Below are positions 8,885 to 17,276 of a stretch of 64,000 bases of DNA, in pieces. The number at the start of each line of letters is the position of its first letter. Positions within the stretch are counted from its first letter, which is position 1. The stretch covers positions 18,445 through 82,444 of the forward strand of contig NZ_LLZG01000198.1 in the NCBI RefSeq assembly GCF_001509475.1, written 5' to 3'. The translations under genes and the position numbers were made by a program. The notes under the pieces were generated by a model. That model was not told the origin of the DNA. It ran no database searches and was given only the letters and a program-made list of their open reading frames with translations. The stretch is from Streptomyces regalis (GTDB lineage: Bacteria > Actinomycetota > Actinomycetes > Streptomycetales > Streptomycetaceae).

Positions 8885-9730
8885 TTGTCCACAGCAGCTG
8901 CGGAGCACGCCCCGAGCCCCGCGTCGGCCGACGGGATCGCAGCCCGCGCCCGCGGTCTGACCAAGGCGTACGGCTCCGGCGAGACGACGGTGCTCGCCCT
9001 CGACGCGGTGGACGTGGACATCGCGCGCGGCCGTTTCACGGCGGTCATGGGACCGTCGGGTTCCGGGAAGTCCACGCTGATGCACTGTCTGGCGGGGCTC
9101 GACAACGTCTCGGCGGGACAGGTGTGGCTGGGCGACACCGAGATCACCGGGCTGAAGGAGCGGGAGCTGACCCGGCTGCGGCGGGACCGGATCGGGTTCA
9201 TGTTCCAGTCGTTCAACCTGATCCCGACCCTGAACGCGGCCGAGAACATCACCCTGCCCATGGACATCGCGGGCAAGAAGCCCGACGAGAAGTGGCTGGA
9301 CCAGGTCATCGACACCCTGGGCCTGCGGGACCGTCTGAAGCACCGGCCGTCCCAGCTCTCCGGCGGCCAGCAGCAGCGCGTCGCCTGCGCCCGCGCGCTG
9401 GCCTCCCGGCCGGAGCTGATCTTCGCGGACGAGCCGACCGGCAACCTCGACTCGCGGGCCGGCCTGGAGGTGCTCGGCTTCCTGCGGGAGGCCGTCGACC
9501 AGCTGGGGCAGACCGTCGTCATGGTCACCCACGACCCGGGCGCCGCCGCCCACTCCGACCTGGTGCTCTTCCTGGGAGATGGGCGCATCGTGGACGAGAT
9601 GGCGCGGCCCACGGCGGAGGCCGTACTGGAGCGGATGCGCCTCTTTACTGGGGGGACCCCCCAGACCCCCGGGTTCGACGTGATCCGCAGCCAGTTCGAC
9701 GGCGGGCCCGCGACACTCGAGGAGCGCTGA
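8885..9730 (+). CDS. ABC transporter ATP-binding protein (MacB/LolD type)
   Basis: An ATPase of about 281 residues. Walker A is GPSGSGKST (about residues 56-64), the Q-loop is FMFQSFNLIPT, the signature is LSGGQQQR, and Walker B is LIFADEPTGNLDS. These are typical of ATPases partnering FtsX-like permeases. The TTG at 8885 was chosen because GAGGAG lies 6 nt upstream and the longer frame gives a poor N-terminus. The C-terminus (FTGGTPQTPG) is encoded by a 17-bp GGGGGG-A-CCCCCC palindrome. It is followed 4 nt later by its permease. The substrate is unknown. Confidence 0.93.
   Translation: MSTAAAEHAPSPASADGIAARARGLTKAYGSGETTVLALDAVDVDIARGRFTAVMGPSGSGKSTLMHCLAGLDNVSAGQVWLGDTEITGLKERELTRLRRDRIGFMFQSFNLIPTLNAAENITLPMDIAGKKPDEKWLDQVIDTLGLRDRLKHRPSQLSGGQQQRVACARALASRPELIFADEPTGNLDSRAGLEVLGFLREAVDQLGQTVVMVTHDPGAAAHSDLVLFLGDGRIVDEMARPTAEAVLERMRLFTGGTPQTPGFDVIRSQFDGGPATLEER
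9648..9664. repeat. Palindrome CTGGGGGGACCCCCCAG
   Basis: A perfect 17-bp palindrome around a central A, translated as TGGTP near the C-terminus of the ABC ATPase. It shares the GGGGGACCCCC core with the element at 12782-12858, so it may be a member of the same dispersed family. Confidence 0.6.
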
Positions 9731-9734
9731 CCCC

Positions 9735-12308
9735 GTGCTCAAGGCGACCCTGCGCAGCTTCCTCGCCCACAAGGGACGGCTGCTGCTCTCCGCCCTGGCG
9801 GTGATCCTGTCCGTGGCGTTCGTCGCGGGCAGCCTGATCTTCTCGGACACCGTCAGCCGCACCTTCGACCGGCTCTTCGCCTCGACCGCCGCCGACGTCA
9901 CCGTCACCCCGAAGGAGACCCTCGACGAGACCGTGCCCTCCGGGCAGACCCTGACCCTGCCGGCCTCGCTCGCCGACCGCCTCGCCCGGGTCCAAGGCGT
10001 CGCCGCGGCCCGCGCGGAAGTGGACGTGGAGGGCCTCACCGTCGCCGACGAGGACCGCAAGTCGGTGGGCCCGACCACCGGCGCGCCCACGATCGGCACC
10101 GCCTGGAACCCGACCGAGCGCAGTCCCGTGGAGCTCACCTCCGGCCGCGCCCCCGAGGGCGATGCGCAGGTGCTGATCGACGCGGACACCACCGACAGCA
10201 AGGACGTGCGGATCGGCGACCGCCTCACGGTCATCGGGCAGGAGGGCTCCTTCCCGGTCGAGGTCGTCGGCATCGTCACCTTCACCACCACCAACCCCGG
10301 TGCCGCACTGGTCTTCTTCGACCCCGCGACTGCGCAGACGAAGCTGCTGGGCGACCCGAAGGCGGCCACCGGCATCTCGGTCGACGCGGCGGAGGGCGTC
10401 AGTGACACGGAGCTCAAGCGGCGCGTGGCCGACGCGCTGGGCAGCGACGCCGGCACCTACGAGCTGCGCACCGCCGAGGAGCAGGCCGAGTCGGACGTCG
10501 AACAGCTGGGCGGATTCCTCGACATCATCAAGTACGTCATGCTCGGCTTCGCCGGGGTCGCCGTGCTCGTGGGCGTGTTCCTGATCGTCAACACGTTCTC
10601 GATGCTGATCGCCCAGCGCACCCGTGAGCTGGGCCTGCTGCGGGCGCTCGGCGCGGACCGGCGCCAGGTGCGGCGTTCGGTCCTCACCGAGGCGATGCTG
10701 CTCGGGCTGGTCGGCTCGACGGTGGGCCTCGCGGCCGGCATCGGGCTGGCCGTCGGACTCATCGAGCTGATGGGCCTGATGGGCATGAACATCAAGGCGA
10801 CCGAGATGGTCATCGGCTGGGTGACGCCGGTGACCGCCTACGTCGTCGGCCTGGGCGTCACCTTCGTGGCGGCCTACCTCCCGGCCCGGCGGGCAGCGGG
10901 CGTCTCGCCGATGGCGGCCCTCGCGGACGCCGAGATCGCCGAGATCGGGCGGCCGCTGCGGCTGCGCGCGGTGGTGGGCTCGGTGGTCGGGGCGGCCGGT
11001 GCGGCGGCGCTCGTGGGCTGTGCCGTGTCGTCCAGGACGTCGTCGGCTGCGTCCCTGCTGGGGCTCGGCGTCCTGCTGACCCTCGTCGCGACCGTGATCG
11101 CGGGACCGCTGCTCGTCCGCCCCGTGATCCGCGTCCTCGGCGGGGCCTTCCCCGCACTGTTCGGCTCCGTCGGCCGGATGAGCCAGCGCAACGCCCTGCG
11201 CAATCCGCGCCGTACCGGGGCCACCGCGGCCGCGCTGATGGTGGGCCTCGCGCTGGTCGGCGGGATGTCGGTGGCGAGCGCCTCGATGACCCAGTCGTTC
11301 GACGAGCAGATCGACAAGACGCTCGGCGCCGACTTCGTGGTGCAGAACAGCAACTTCGTGCCGTTCCCACGGGAGATCACCGACAAGATCCGCGACACCG
11401 AGGGCGTGGGGCTCGTCGTACGCTCGCAGTTCACGACGATCGCCGTGCGCCTCCCGGACGGCGACCGCGTCAAGACGACCGCCGCGGGCTACGAACCCGA
11501 GCTCGACGAGGTCGCCAACATCACCTACGCGCAGGGCGACAGCGCGGCCGCGCTCGCGGACGGGCGCCTCGCCATGGACAAGGACTTCGCCGAGGACCAC
11601 GGCGTACGCGTCGGCAACGCCCTCCCGGTCGAGTTCCAGGGCGGTCGACGGGCCGAGCTGACGGTGGGCGCCCTGACCGACCAGGAGTCCGCCGAGGGGT
11701 TCGGCGCACAGGGCGGGATCTACTTCGGCCTGGGCACGCTCCAGAAGTACGCGCCGGGCGGGCAGGACGCGTCCGTGTACGTCAACGCCGCCTCCGGCAC
11801 GAACGCGGACGACCTGCGGGCGAACCTGGAGGAGACACTCGACCCCTATCCCCAGGTGCAGGTCCGGGACATCGCCGACTACAAGCAGCTGGTGCACGAC
11901 CAGATCGCCGTGCTGCTCTACCTCGTCTACGCGCTGCTCGGGCTCGCGATCATCATCGCGGTGCTCGGCGTGGTGAACACCCTCGCCCTGTCGGTGGTCG
12001 AGCGGACCCGGGAGATCGGGCTGCTCAGGGCCATCGGGCTGGCCCGGCGGCAGCTGCGCCGGATGATCCGGCTGGAGTCCGTGGTGATCGCCGTGTTCGG
12101 CGCGGTCCTGGGCCTCGCGCTGGGGCTGGTGTGGGGCGTGTGCACCCAGCAGGTGCTGGCGTTGCAGGGCATGACGGCGTTGGCGATCCCCTGGGGCACG
12201 ATCGTGGCGGTGGTGATCGGCTCGGCGGTCGTGGGCATCGTGGCGGCGCTGCTGCCCGCGTTGCGTGCATCGCGCATGAATGTGCTGGCGGCCATCGCAC
12301 ACGAGTGA
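9735..12308 (+). CDS. ABC transporter permease of the FtsX/MacB family, duplicated
   Basis: An 857-residue membrane protein. An N-terminal transmembrane helix (LLLSALAVILSVAFVAGSLI) is followed by a large extracytoplasmic MacB-like domain. Then come a three-helix FtsX domain near residues 265-400, a second extracytoplasmic domain, and a second FtsX domain at the C-terminus (VYALLGLAIIIAVLGVVNTL). Each FtsX domain contains the family's RTRELGLLRALG/RTREIGLLRAIG coupling motif. This tandem arrangement is common in actinobacterial exporters of lipids or peptides. The GTG at 9735 follows the ATPase stop by 4 nt. Confidence 0.93.
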   Translation: MLKATLRSFLAHKGRLLLSALAVILSVAFVAGSLIFSDTVSRTFDRLFASTAADVTVTPKETLDETVPSGQTLTLPASLADRLARVQGVAAARAEVDVEGLTVADEDRKSVGPTTGAPTIGTAWNPTERSPVELTSGRAPEGDAQVLIDADTTDSKDVRIGDRLTVIGQEGSFPVEVVGIVTFTTTNPGAALVFFDPATAQTKLLGDPKAATGISVDAAEGVSDTELKRRVADALGSDAGTYELRTAEEQAESDVEQLGGFLDIIKYVMLGFAGVAVLVGVFLIVNTFSMLIAQRTRELGLLRALGADRRQVRRSVLTEAMLLGLVGSTVGLAAGIGLAVGLIELMGLMGMNIKATEMVIGWVTPVTAYVVGLGVTFVAAYLPARRAAGVSPMAALADAEIAEIGRPLRLRAVVGSVVGAAGAAALVGCAVSSRTSSAASLLGLGVLLTLVATVIAGPLLVRPVIRVLGGAFPALFGSVGRMSQRNALRNPRRTGATAAALMVGLALVGGMSVASASMTQSFDEQIDKTLGADFVVQNSNFVPFPREITDKIRDTEGVGLVVRSQFTTIAVRLPDGDRVKTTAAGYEPELDEVANITYAQGDSAAALADGRLAMDKDFAEDHGVRVGNALPVEFQGGRRAELTVGALTDQESAEGFGAQGGIYFGLGTLQKYAPGGQDASVYVNAASGTNADDLRANLEETLDPYPQVQVRDIADYKQLVHDQIAVLLYLVYALLGLAIIIAVLGVVNTLALSVVERTREIGLLRAIGLARRQLRRMIRLESVVIAVFGAVLGLALGLVWGVCTQQVLALQGMTALAIPWGTIVAVVIGSAVVGIVAALLPALRASRMNVLAAIAHE

Positions 12309-12325
12309 TGGAATCGCGGCGAGTA

Positions 12326-12340
12326 CTCAAGTCCCTTGAG
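12326..12340. promoter_or_regulatory. Inverted repeat CTCAAG-TCC-CTTGAG
   Basis: A perfect 6-bp inverted repeat just upstream of the oxidoreductase start. The arms equal those of the SoxR (MerR-family) operator, whose consensus has a 4-bp spacer between CTCAAG and CTTGAG. Here the spacer is 3 bp. It may be a redox-regulator site or an attenuator-like hairpin; SoxR binding would need checking. Confidence 0.35.
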
Positions 12341-12355
12341 GATGAGGAGAGTTCA

Positions 12356-13333
12356 TTGTCGCGACCGGTGAGCCCGCGCCCGTTCCGCTTCGGCGTCAAC
12401 CTGATGACCCCCGCCCCGGCCGACGAGTGGCGGGCCAAGTGCCGTCGGGCCGAGGAACTCGGCTACGACGTGATCCTGGTCCCCGATCACCTGGGCATGC
12501 CCGCGCCGTTCCCCGCCCTGGTCGCGGCGGCCGAGGCGACGCAGAGGCCGCGGCTGGGCACATTCGTGCTCAACGCGGGCTTCTGGAACCCGGCCCTGCT
12601 CGCCCGGGAGGTGGCGACGACGGACGCCCTCACGGGCGGGCGGCTCGAACTCGGGCTGGGCGCGGGCTACGTACAGGCGGAGCACGACACGGCAGGGTTG
12701 CCCTTCGGCACTCCCCGTGAGCGCGTGGACCATCTGCGGCGGACGGTCGAGGAGCTGGAGCGGCTGCTCGGCTCGCAGGAGCTCCCCCACTCTCGGCTTC
12801 TCCCCCACTCTCGGCTTCGCTCGAGCGGGGGGACCCCCATGAGCGGGGGGACCCCCATGCCGCAGCCGGCACAGAAGCCGCGCGTTCCCCTGCTGATCGG
12901 CGGAAACGGCGACCGCGTCCTGCGGCTGACCGCCGAGCATGCCGACATCGCGGCGTTCGGAGGCGCGTACGCGGACCCGGCGAGCACGACTGGCCGGCTC
13001 ATCCCCGTCACCGCCGAGCAGCTCGACGAGCGGGTCGCCGGTTACCGGAAGTTCGCGGCGGGCCGGGAGGCACCGGCGGAGCTGAACCTGCTCCTGCAGA
13101 TGGTGGCCGTCACGGAGGACCGCGCGGGCGTGGTCCAGCCCCTCCTGGACCGTGTTCCGGAACTGACCTCGGAGCAGGTCCTGGAGCTGCCGATCCTCCT
13201 GGTCGGCGCCCTGGAGCAGCTCGTCGAGCAGGTGCTGGCACGGCGGGAGCGGTACGGGTTCTCGTACCTGACCGTCCTGGAGCCGTACATGGAGGCATTC
13301 GCGCCGGTGATCGAGCGGCTGCGCGGCAAGTAG
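12356..13333 (+). CDS. LLM-class, probably F420-dependent oxidoreductase
   Basis: A luciferase-like TIM-barrel protein of about 325 residues. Typical features are PFRFGVNLMTPAP, DVILVPDHLGMPAPFPALVA, the TGGRLELGLGAGY segment and PLLIGGNGDRVLRL. Streptomyces proteins of this type usually use F420, but the substrate is unknown. The TTG at 12356 has GAGGAG upstream; an in-frame ATG at 12308 overlaps the permease stop and is the alternative. Between ERLLGS and PRVPLLIGG there is an extra low-complexity stretch of about 26 residues (LPHSRLLPHSR, SGGTPMSGGTPM), encoded by a repetitive element and probably a surface loop. Confidence 0.88.
   Translation: MSRPVSPRPFRFGVNLMTPAPADEWRAKCRRAEELGYDVILVPDHLGMPAPFPALVAAAEATQRPRLGTFVLNAGFWNPALLAREVATTDALTGGRLELGLGAGYVQAEHDTAGLPFGTPRERVDHLRRTVEELERLLGSQELPHSRLLPHSRLRSSGGTPMSGGTPMPQPAQKPRVPLLIGGNGDRVLRLTAEHADIAAFGGAYADPASTTGRLIPVTAEQLDERVAGYRKFAAGREAPAELNLLLQMVAVTEDRAGVVQPLLDRVPELTSEQVLELPILLVGALEQLVEQVLARRERYGFSYLTVLEPYMEAFAPVIERLRGK
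12782..12858. repeat. Nested duplicated GGGGGACCCCC-type element inside a gene
   Basis: Two tandem copies of CTCCCCCACTCTCGGCTT (12782-12799, 12800-12817), then CGCTC, then two tandem copies of GAGCGGGGGGACCCCCAT (12823-12840, 12841-12858). The unit is partly self-complementary and could form a hairpin. It lies in frame within the LLM oxidoreductase and has no stop in that frame. It looks like a small dispersed element whose two halves each duplicated. Confidence 0.8.
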
Positions 13334-13389
13334 GCGTCCGGATACTGGAATTACGCGTCCCACGCTGTCGCCCGTGATGGGATCACGGC

Positions 13390-13815
13390 ATGACTGATCT
13401 GCGGATACGGGCCGCGACGCCGGACGACCTCGACACCGTGCTGGCCTTCTGGAAGACGGCTGCCGAGGGCACGAGCATCAGCGACGACCGGGACGGCGTG
13501 GAGCGGCTGGTCGCCCGCGATCCCGAGGCGCTGATCCTCGCGGAACTCGACGGCGAGCTGGTCGGCACGGTGATCGCGGGCTTCGACGGCTGGCGCTGCC
13601 ATCTGTACCGGCTGGCGGTGCACCCCGAGCGGCGCCGCCGGGGGATCGGCTCGGCGCTGCTGGCCGCCGCGGACGAGAGGTTCGTACGGCTCGGCGGGCG
13701 CCGCGGCGACGCGATGGTGCTGCAGCGCAACGAGACCGCGCACCATGCCTGGCGCGCGGCTGGGTACACGCCCCAGGAACAGTGGCGGCGGTGGGTGAAG
13801 CACCTCACGGACTGA
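13390..13815 (+). CDS. GNAT family N-acetyltransferase
   Basis: A 141-residue single-domain acetyltransferase. The acetyl-CoA binding motif A is LAVHPERRRRGIGSALL (R/Q-x-x-G-x-G/A). The first strand is LRIRAATPDDLDTVLAFW, and the C-terminal HHAWRAAGY forms the motif B region. The substrate is not predictable. A likely terminator hairpin follows at 13822-13842. Confidence 0.9.
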   Translation: MTDLRIRAATPDDLDTVLAFWKTAAEGTSISDDRDGVERLVARDPEALILAELDGELVGTVIAGFDGWRCHLYRLAVHPERRRRGIGSALLAAADERFVRLGGRRGDAMVLQRNETAHHAWRAAGYTPQEQWRRWVKHLTD

Positions 13816-13821
13816 TCGCCG

Positions 13822-13842
13822 GGTGATCACTCACTGATCACC
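13822..13842. terminator. Hairpin after the GNAT gene
   Basis: GGTGATCA-CTCAC-TGATCACC is a perfect 8-bp stem with a 5-nt loop, 7 nt after the GNAT stop. There is no T-run, as is usual for Streptomyces terminators. Confidence 0.5.
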
Positions 13843-13992
13843 GACGGGAGCACTTTGCCCATCCTTTACTATTGGAGGGCCACTTCGGTCCTCCCATGAA
13901 AGGTGTGAGCGTCCGCCCATGGGCGAGCCTCCCAGTACTCGACATCGCGCGTTCCTCCCCACCCTGTCCGACCATGGGACGGAGGTGACCCG
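13843..13992 (+). promoter_or_regulatory. Promoter and possibly structured leader of the CNNM operon
   Basis: This 150-nt stretch holds a TACTAT -10-like box (13867-13872). It also has an 8-bp stem GGAGGGCC/GGTCCTCC closed by ACTTC (13874-13894, with one G-T pair) and a 12-bp palindrome CGCCCATGGGCG (13914-13925). CNNM proteins handle Mg or Co, so a metal-responsive leader is possible, but no known riboswitch was recognised. The hairpin may simply be a second terminator. Confidence 0.3.
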
Positions 13993-15333
13993 ATGACCGA
14001 AGTGCTCCTCCTTCTGGTGGCGATCCTGCTGTCGCTCGCCTGCGGTGCCTTCGTCGCGGCCGAGTTCTCGCTGACCACGGTCGAGCGCAGCGAGCTGGAG
14101 CGGGCCGTGGAGCGCGGCGAGCGGGGCGCTGCCGGCGCCCTGAAGGCCGTACGGAATCTGACGTTCCAGCTCTCCGGCGCCCAGCTCGGCATCACGGTCA
14201 CCAACCTGGTCGTCGGCATGCTCGCCGAGCCGTCGATCGCCAGGCTGATCACCGGCCCGCTGGAGTCGCTCGGCATATCCCGCTCGGCGGCCGGCTCGAT
14301 CGCGCTGGTGATCGGCACAGGCCTGTCGACCATCGTGCTGATGGTCGTGGGCGAGCTGGTGCCCAAGAACTGGGCGATCTCCTCGCCCCTGGCCGTGGCC
14401 AAGACGGTCGGAAACGCCCAGCGCTGGTTCAGTGCGCTCTTCCGCCCCTTCATCACCCACCTCAACAACACGGCGAACCGCGTCGTGCGCCGCTTCGGGG
14501 TGGAACCCACCGAGGAGCTGGCGGCCGCACGCGGCCCCCAGGAACTGGCCGCCCTCGCCCGGCACTCCGCCCGGGAGGGCGCCCTGGAGGCGGACACCGC
14601 CGAGCTCTTCGTACGGACCCTGAACCTGGCCGATCTGACCGCGGAGAACGTCATGACCCCGCGCGTCCAGGTCATCGCCCTGGACGCCCTGGCGACCTGC
14701 GAGGACGTGGCGAACGCCACGCGAGCGACCGGCCTGTCCCGGTTCCCCGTCTACCGCGGCAGCCTCGACGCGGTCGTGGGCACCGCGCACATCAAGGACA
14801 TCCTGGCGGTGCCCGCCGAGAGCCGGCCCCGCGTCTCCGTCGCCGAGCTGATGCGCGAGCCGCTCCTCGTCCCCGAGACACTCACCGTCGACCGGCTCCT
14901 CGACCGGCTGTCCGGCAAGCGCACCATGGCCGTGGTCATCGACGAGTACGGCGGTACGGCGGGCGTGGCCACGCTGGAGGACATCGTCGAGGAGGTCGTC
15001 GGCGAGGTGCGCGACGAGCACGACCCGCACGAGACGCCCGACCTCGCCACCGCGGGGAGCGACGACGAGGGCCGGGCGCTGTACTCGGCCGACGGGGCGG
15101 CGCGGGTGGACCAGCTCGCGCGCGTCGGACTGAGGGCGCCCGAGGGACCGTACGAGACGCTGGCCGGGCTCGTCGCGACCGAGCTCGGCCGTATCCCCGC
15201 CGTCGGTGACTGTGTCGAGGTCGCCGGCTGGCGGCTGGACGTGGTGGACGCCGCGGGCCACCGTGCCGCGCGGGTGCTGCTGCACGCGCCGCTCGACGAC
15301 GCGGCGGAGAACGACAAGGAGGGCGGACGATGA
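13993..15333 (+). CDS. CNNM/CBS-domain membrane protein (HlyC/CorC family)
   Basis: A 446-residue protein with the full domain set: an N-terminal DUF21/CNNM transmembrane region (residues 1-190, with GAQLGITVTNLVVGMLAEPS and GELVPKNWAIS), two CBS domains (NVMTPRVQV; DEYGGTAGVATLEDIVEEVVG) and a C-terminal CorC_HlyC domain. Relatives export or sense Mg or Co. GGAGGTGACCCG gives a ribosome site before the ATG. The stop overlaps the next CNNM gene start (ATGA), so the two are co-translated. Confidence 0.93.
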   Translation: MTEVLLLLVAILLSLACGAFVAAEFSLTTVERSELERAVERGERGAAGALKAVRNLTFQLSGAQLGITVTNLVVGMLAEPSIARLITGPLESLGISRSAAGSIALVIGTGLSTIVLMVVGELVPKNWAISSPLAVAKTVGNAQRWFSALFRPFITHLNNTANRVVRRFGVEPTEELAAARGPQELAALARHSAREGALEADTAELFVRTLNLADLTAENVMTPRVQVIALDALATCEDVANATRATGLSRFPVYRGSLDAVVGTAHIKDILAVPAESRPRVSVAELMREPLLVPETLTVDRLLDRLSGKRTMAVVIDEYGGTAGVATLEDIVEEVVGEVRDEHDPHETPDLATAGSDDEGRALYSADGAARVDQLARVGLRAPEGPYETLAGLVATELGRIPAVGDCVEVAGWRLDVVDAAGHRAARVLLHAPLDDAAENDKEGGR

Positions 15334-16343
15334 CCGCCGTACAGCTGCTCATCGGTTTCGCGACGCTGGTCGTCAACGCCTTCTTCGTGGGCGCCGAGTT
15401 CGCGCTGATCTCGGTGCGGCGCTCGCAGATCGAGCCGTACGCCGACCAGGGCGACCGACGCGCCAAGAGCGTCCTGTGGGGCCTGCAGCACGTATCCGCG
15501 CTGATGGCCGCCGCGCAGCTCGGCATCACGCTGTGCACGCTGGTCCTCGGTGTGGTGGCGGAACCCGCCATCGAGCACCTGCTGGAGCCGGTGTTCCACG
15601 CGGTGGGCGTCCCGGAGAGTGCCGGGCATGTGGTGTCCTTCGTGATCGCGCTGGCGCTGGCCACGTATCTGCACATGCTGCTCGGCGAGATGGTGCCGAA
15701 GAACATCGCGCTGGCCGAGCCGGTGCGCAGCGCCCTGCTGCTCGGTCCGCCGCTGGTGACGCTGTCCCGGGCGCTGCGGCCGGTGATCTTCACGATCAAC
15801 GCCTTCGCCAACACACTGCTGAAGCTGCTGCGCGTCGAGACGAAGGACGAGGTCACCGCGACCTTCTCGGACGCCGAACTGGCCCGCCTGGTGCGCGACT
15901 CCGGCGAGGCCGGCCTCATCGACGAGCGCGCGCGGGAGCGGCTGCACGACGCCCTGGAACTGGGCCGTCGGCCGGTGCGTGACGTCGTGCTTCCGCTGGA
16001 ACGCGTCGTCTACGCGCGCGTGGGCGTCACGCCGGAGGAGCTGGAGCGGCTGTCGGCCGAGTCGGGCTTCTCCCGGTTCCCGGTCGTCGACGAGAGCCGC
16101 CGCATCGTGGGCTATCTGCATGTGAAGGACGCGCTGGACGCCTCCCCGCGGGACGTGCCGTTCCAGGTGCGTGACATGCGGCCCATCGCGCGCGTGCGGG
16201 AGAGCACGCCGCTGGACGACGTACTCACGGCGATGCGGGGCAGCCGTACGCATCTGGCGGCCGCGATCGGCGGCGACGGCCGGCTGGCGGGGCTCGTGAC
16301 CATGGAGGACGTGCTGCGGGAGCTGTTCGGGCAGCGGGCCTGA
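15330..16343 (+). CDS. Second CNNM/CBS-domain membrane protein, without CorC_HlyC domain
   Basis: A 337-residue paralogue of the preceding gene, overlapping it by 4 nt. It has the DUF21/CNNM region (FFVGAEFALISVRRSQIEP, AAQLGITLCTLVLGVVAEPA, GEMVPKNIAL) and two CBS domains (RDVVLPLERVV; LVTMEDVLRELFG). It ends right after the second CBS, so it lacks the C-terminal CorC_HlyC domain of its partner. The unequal pair suggests a heterodimer in which only one subunit carries the regulatory end. Confidence 0.92.
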   Translation: MTAVQLLIGFATLVVNAFFVGAEFALISVRRSQIEPYADQGDRRAKSVLWGLQHVSALMAAAQLGITLCTLVLGVVAEPAIEHLLEPVFHAVGVPESAGHVVSFVIALALATYLHMLLGEMVPKNIALAEPVRSALLLGPPLVTLSRALRPVIFTINAFANTLLKLLRVETKDEVTATFSDAELARLVRDSGEAGLIDERARERLHDALELGRRPVRDVVLPLERVVYARVGVTPEELERLSAESGFSRFPVVDESRRIVGYLHVKDALDASPRDVPFQVRDMRPIARVRESTPLDDVLTAMRGSRTHLAAAIGGDGRLAGLVTMEDVLRELFGQRA

Positions 16344-16429
16344 CGCCGGGTTCCGCCTGAGTGCCGGCTGCGGTGGTACCCGGGCCGACCGACCGACGGG
16401 TATGGAGCCGGGATACCATCTCTGTCGCC

Positions 16430-17212
16430 ATGCAGACGAACCCCACTCACACCAGCCTGGTCGCGGTCGGCGACTCCTTCACCGAGGGCATGTCGGACCT
16501 GCTCCCCGACGGCTCCTACCGGGGCTGGGCCGACCTCCTCGCCGGGCGGATGGCCGCCCGCACACCCGACTTCCGGTACGCCAACCTCGCGGTGCGCGGG
16601 AAGCTGATCGGGCAGATCGTCGAGGAGCAGGTCGACGTGGCGGCCGCGATGGGCGCCGATGTGATCACGCTGGTCGGTGGGCTCAACGACACGCTGCGGC
16701 CCAAGTGCGACATGGGGCGGGTGCGCGGGCTCCTGGAGGAGGCCGTGGAGAAGCTCGCCCCGTCGTGCCGGCAGCTGGTGCTGATGCGCAGCCCTGGGCG
16801 GCAGGGGCCGGTCCTGGAGCGGTTCCGGCCGCGCATGGAGGAGCTGTTCGCCTGCGTCGACGAGCTGGCCGAGCGGCACGGCGCGGTCGTCGTCGACCTG
16901 TACGGGGCCCCGTCGCTCGGCGACCCCCGCATGTGGGACGTGGACCGGCTGCATCTGACGGCTGAGGGGCACCGCCGGGTCGCGGAGGCAGTGTGGCAGG
17001 CGCTCGGCTACGACCCCGAGGACACGGAGTGGCACACGCCGATGCCGGCCACCCTGCCGCCGGGGTGGGCCGCCCGGCGGATCGCGGACGCCCGGTTCGC
17101 TCGGCAGTATCTGCTGCCGTGGATCGGGCGGCGGCTCACGGGACGGTCGTCCGGGGACGGGCTGCCGCCGAAGCGGCCGGAGCTGGTGCCGTACGAGGGC
17201 CCGGGGGCGTAG
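16430..17212 (+). CDS. SGNH/GDSL-type hydrolase
   Basis: A 260-residue SGNH hydrolase with block I AVGDSFTEGM (catalytic Ser), block II Gly in NLAVRGK, block III GGLNDT (Asn) and block V DVDRLHLT (Asp and His). No signal peptide, so it is intracellular. The ATG at 16430 follows the -10-like TACCAT by 11 nt; an upstream in-frame start is unlikely. The substrate is unknown (esterase or lipase-like). A strong hairpin follows the gene. Confidence 0.9.
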   Translation: MQTNPTHTSLVAVGDSFTEGMSDLLPDGSYRGWADLLAGRMAARTPDFRYANLAVRGKLIGQIVEEQVDVAAAMGADVITLVGGLNDTLRPKCDMGRVRGLLEEAVEKLAPSCRQLVLMRSPGRQGPVLERFRPRMEELFACVDELAERHGAVVVDLYGAPSLGDPRMWDVDRLHLTAEGHRRVAEAVWQALGYDPEDTEWHTPMPATLPPGWAARRIADARFARQYLLPWIGRRLTGRSSGDGLPPKRPELVPYEGPGA

Positions 17213-17228
17213 GGCCGCAGAACGGGAC

Positions 17229-17261
17229 GCGCCCGGTGTTCCCTGGCGGAACACCGGGCGC
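17229..17261. terminator. Bidirectional terminator between convergent genes
   Basis: A perfect 14-bp stem GCGCCCGGTGTTCC / GGAACACCGGGCGC with loop CTGGC. It lies between the stop of the SGNH hydrolase (17212) and the stop of the minus-strand cell-wall protein (17277). It can serve both directions. Confidence 0.88.
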
Positions 17262-17276
17262 TGTCACAGGTGTGCG

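Noticed and set aside
9645-12302. 885-codon minus-strand frame opposite the FtsX permease
   Set aside because: Shadow frame rich in His, Arg and Gly. The plus-strand permease has transmembrane helices and family motifs.
12326-12340. SoxR operator upstream of the LLM oxidoreductase
   Set aside because: The arms match, but the spacer is 3 bp rather than the 4 bp of the SoxR consensus. Kept only as a generic inverted repeat.
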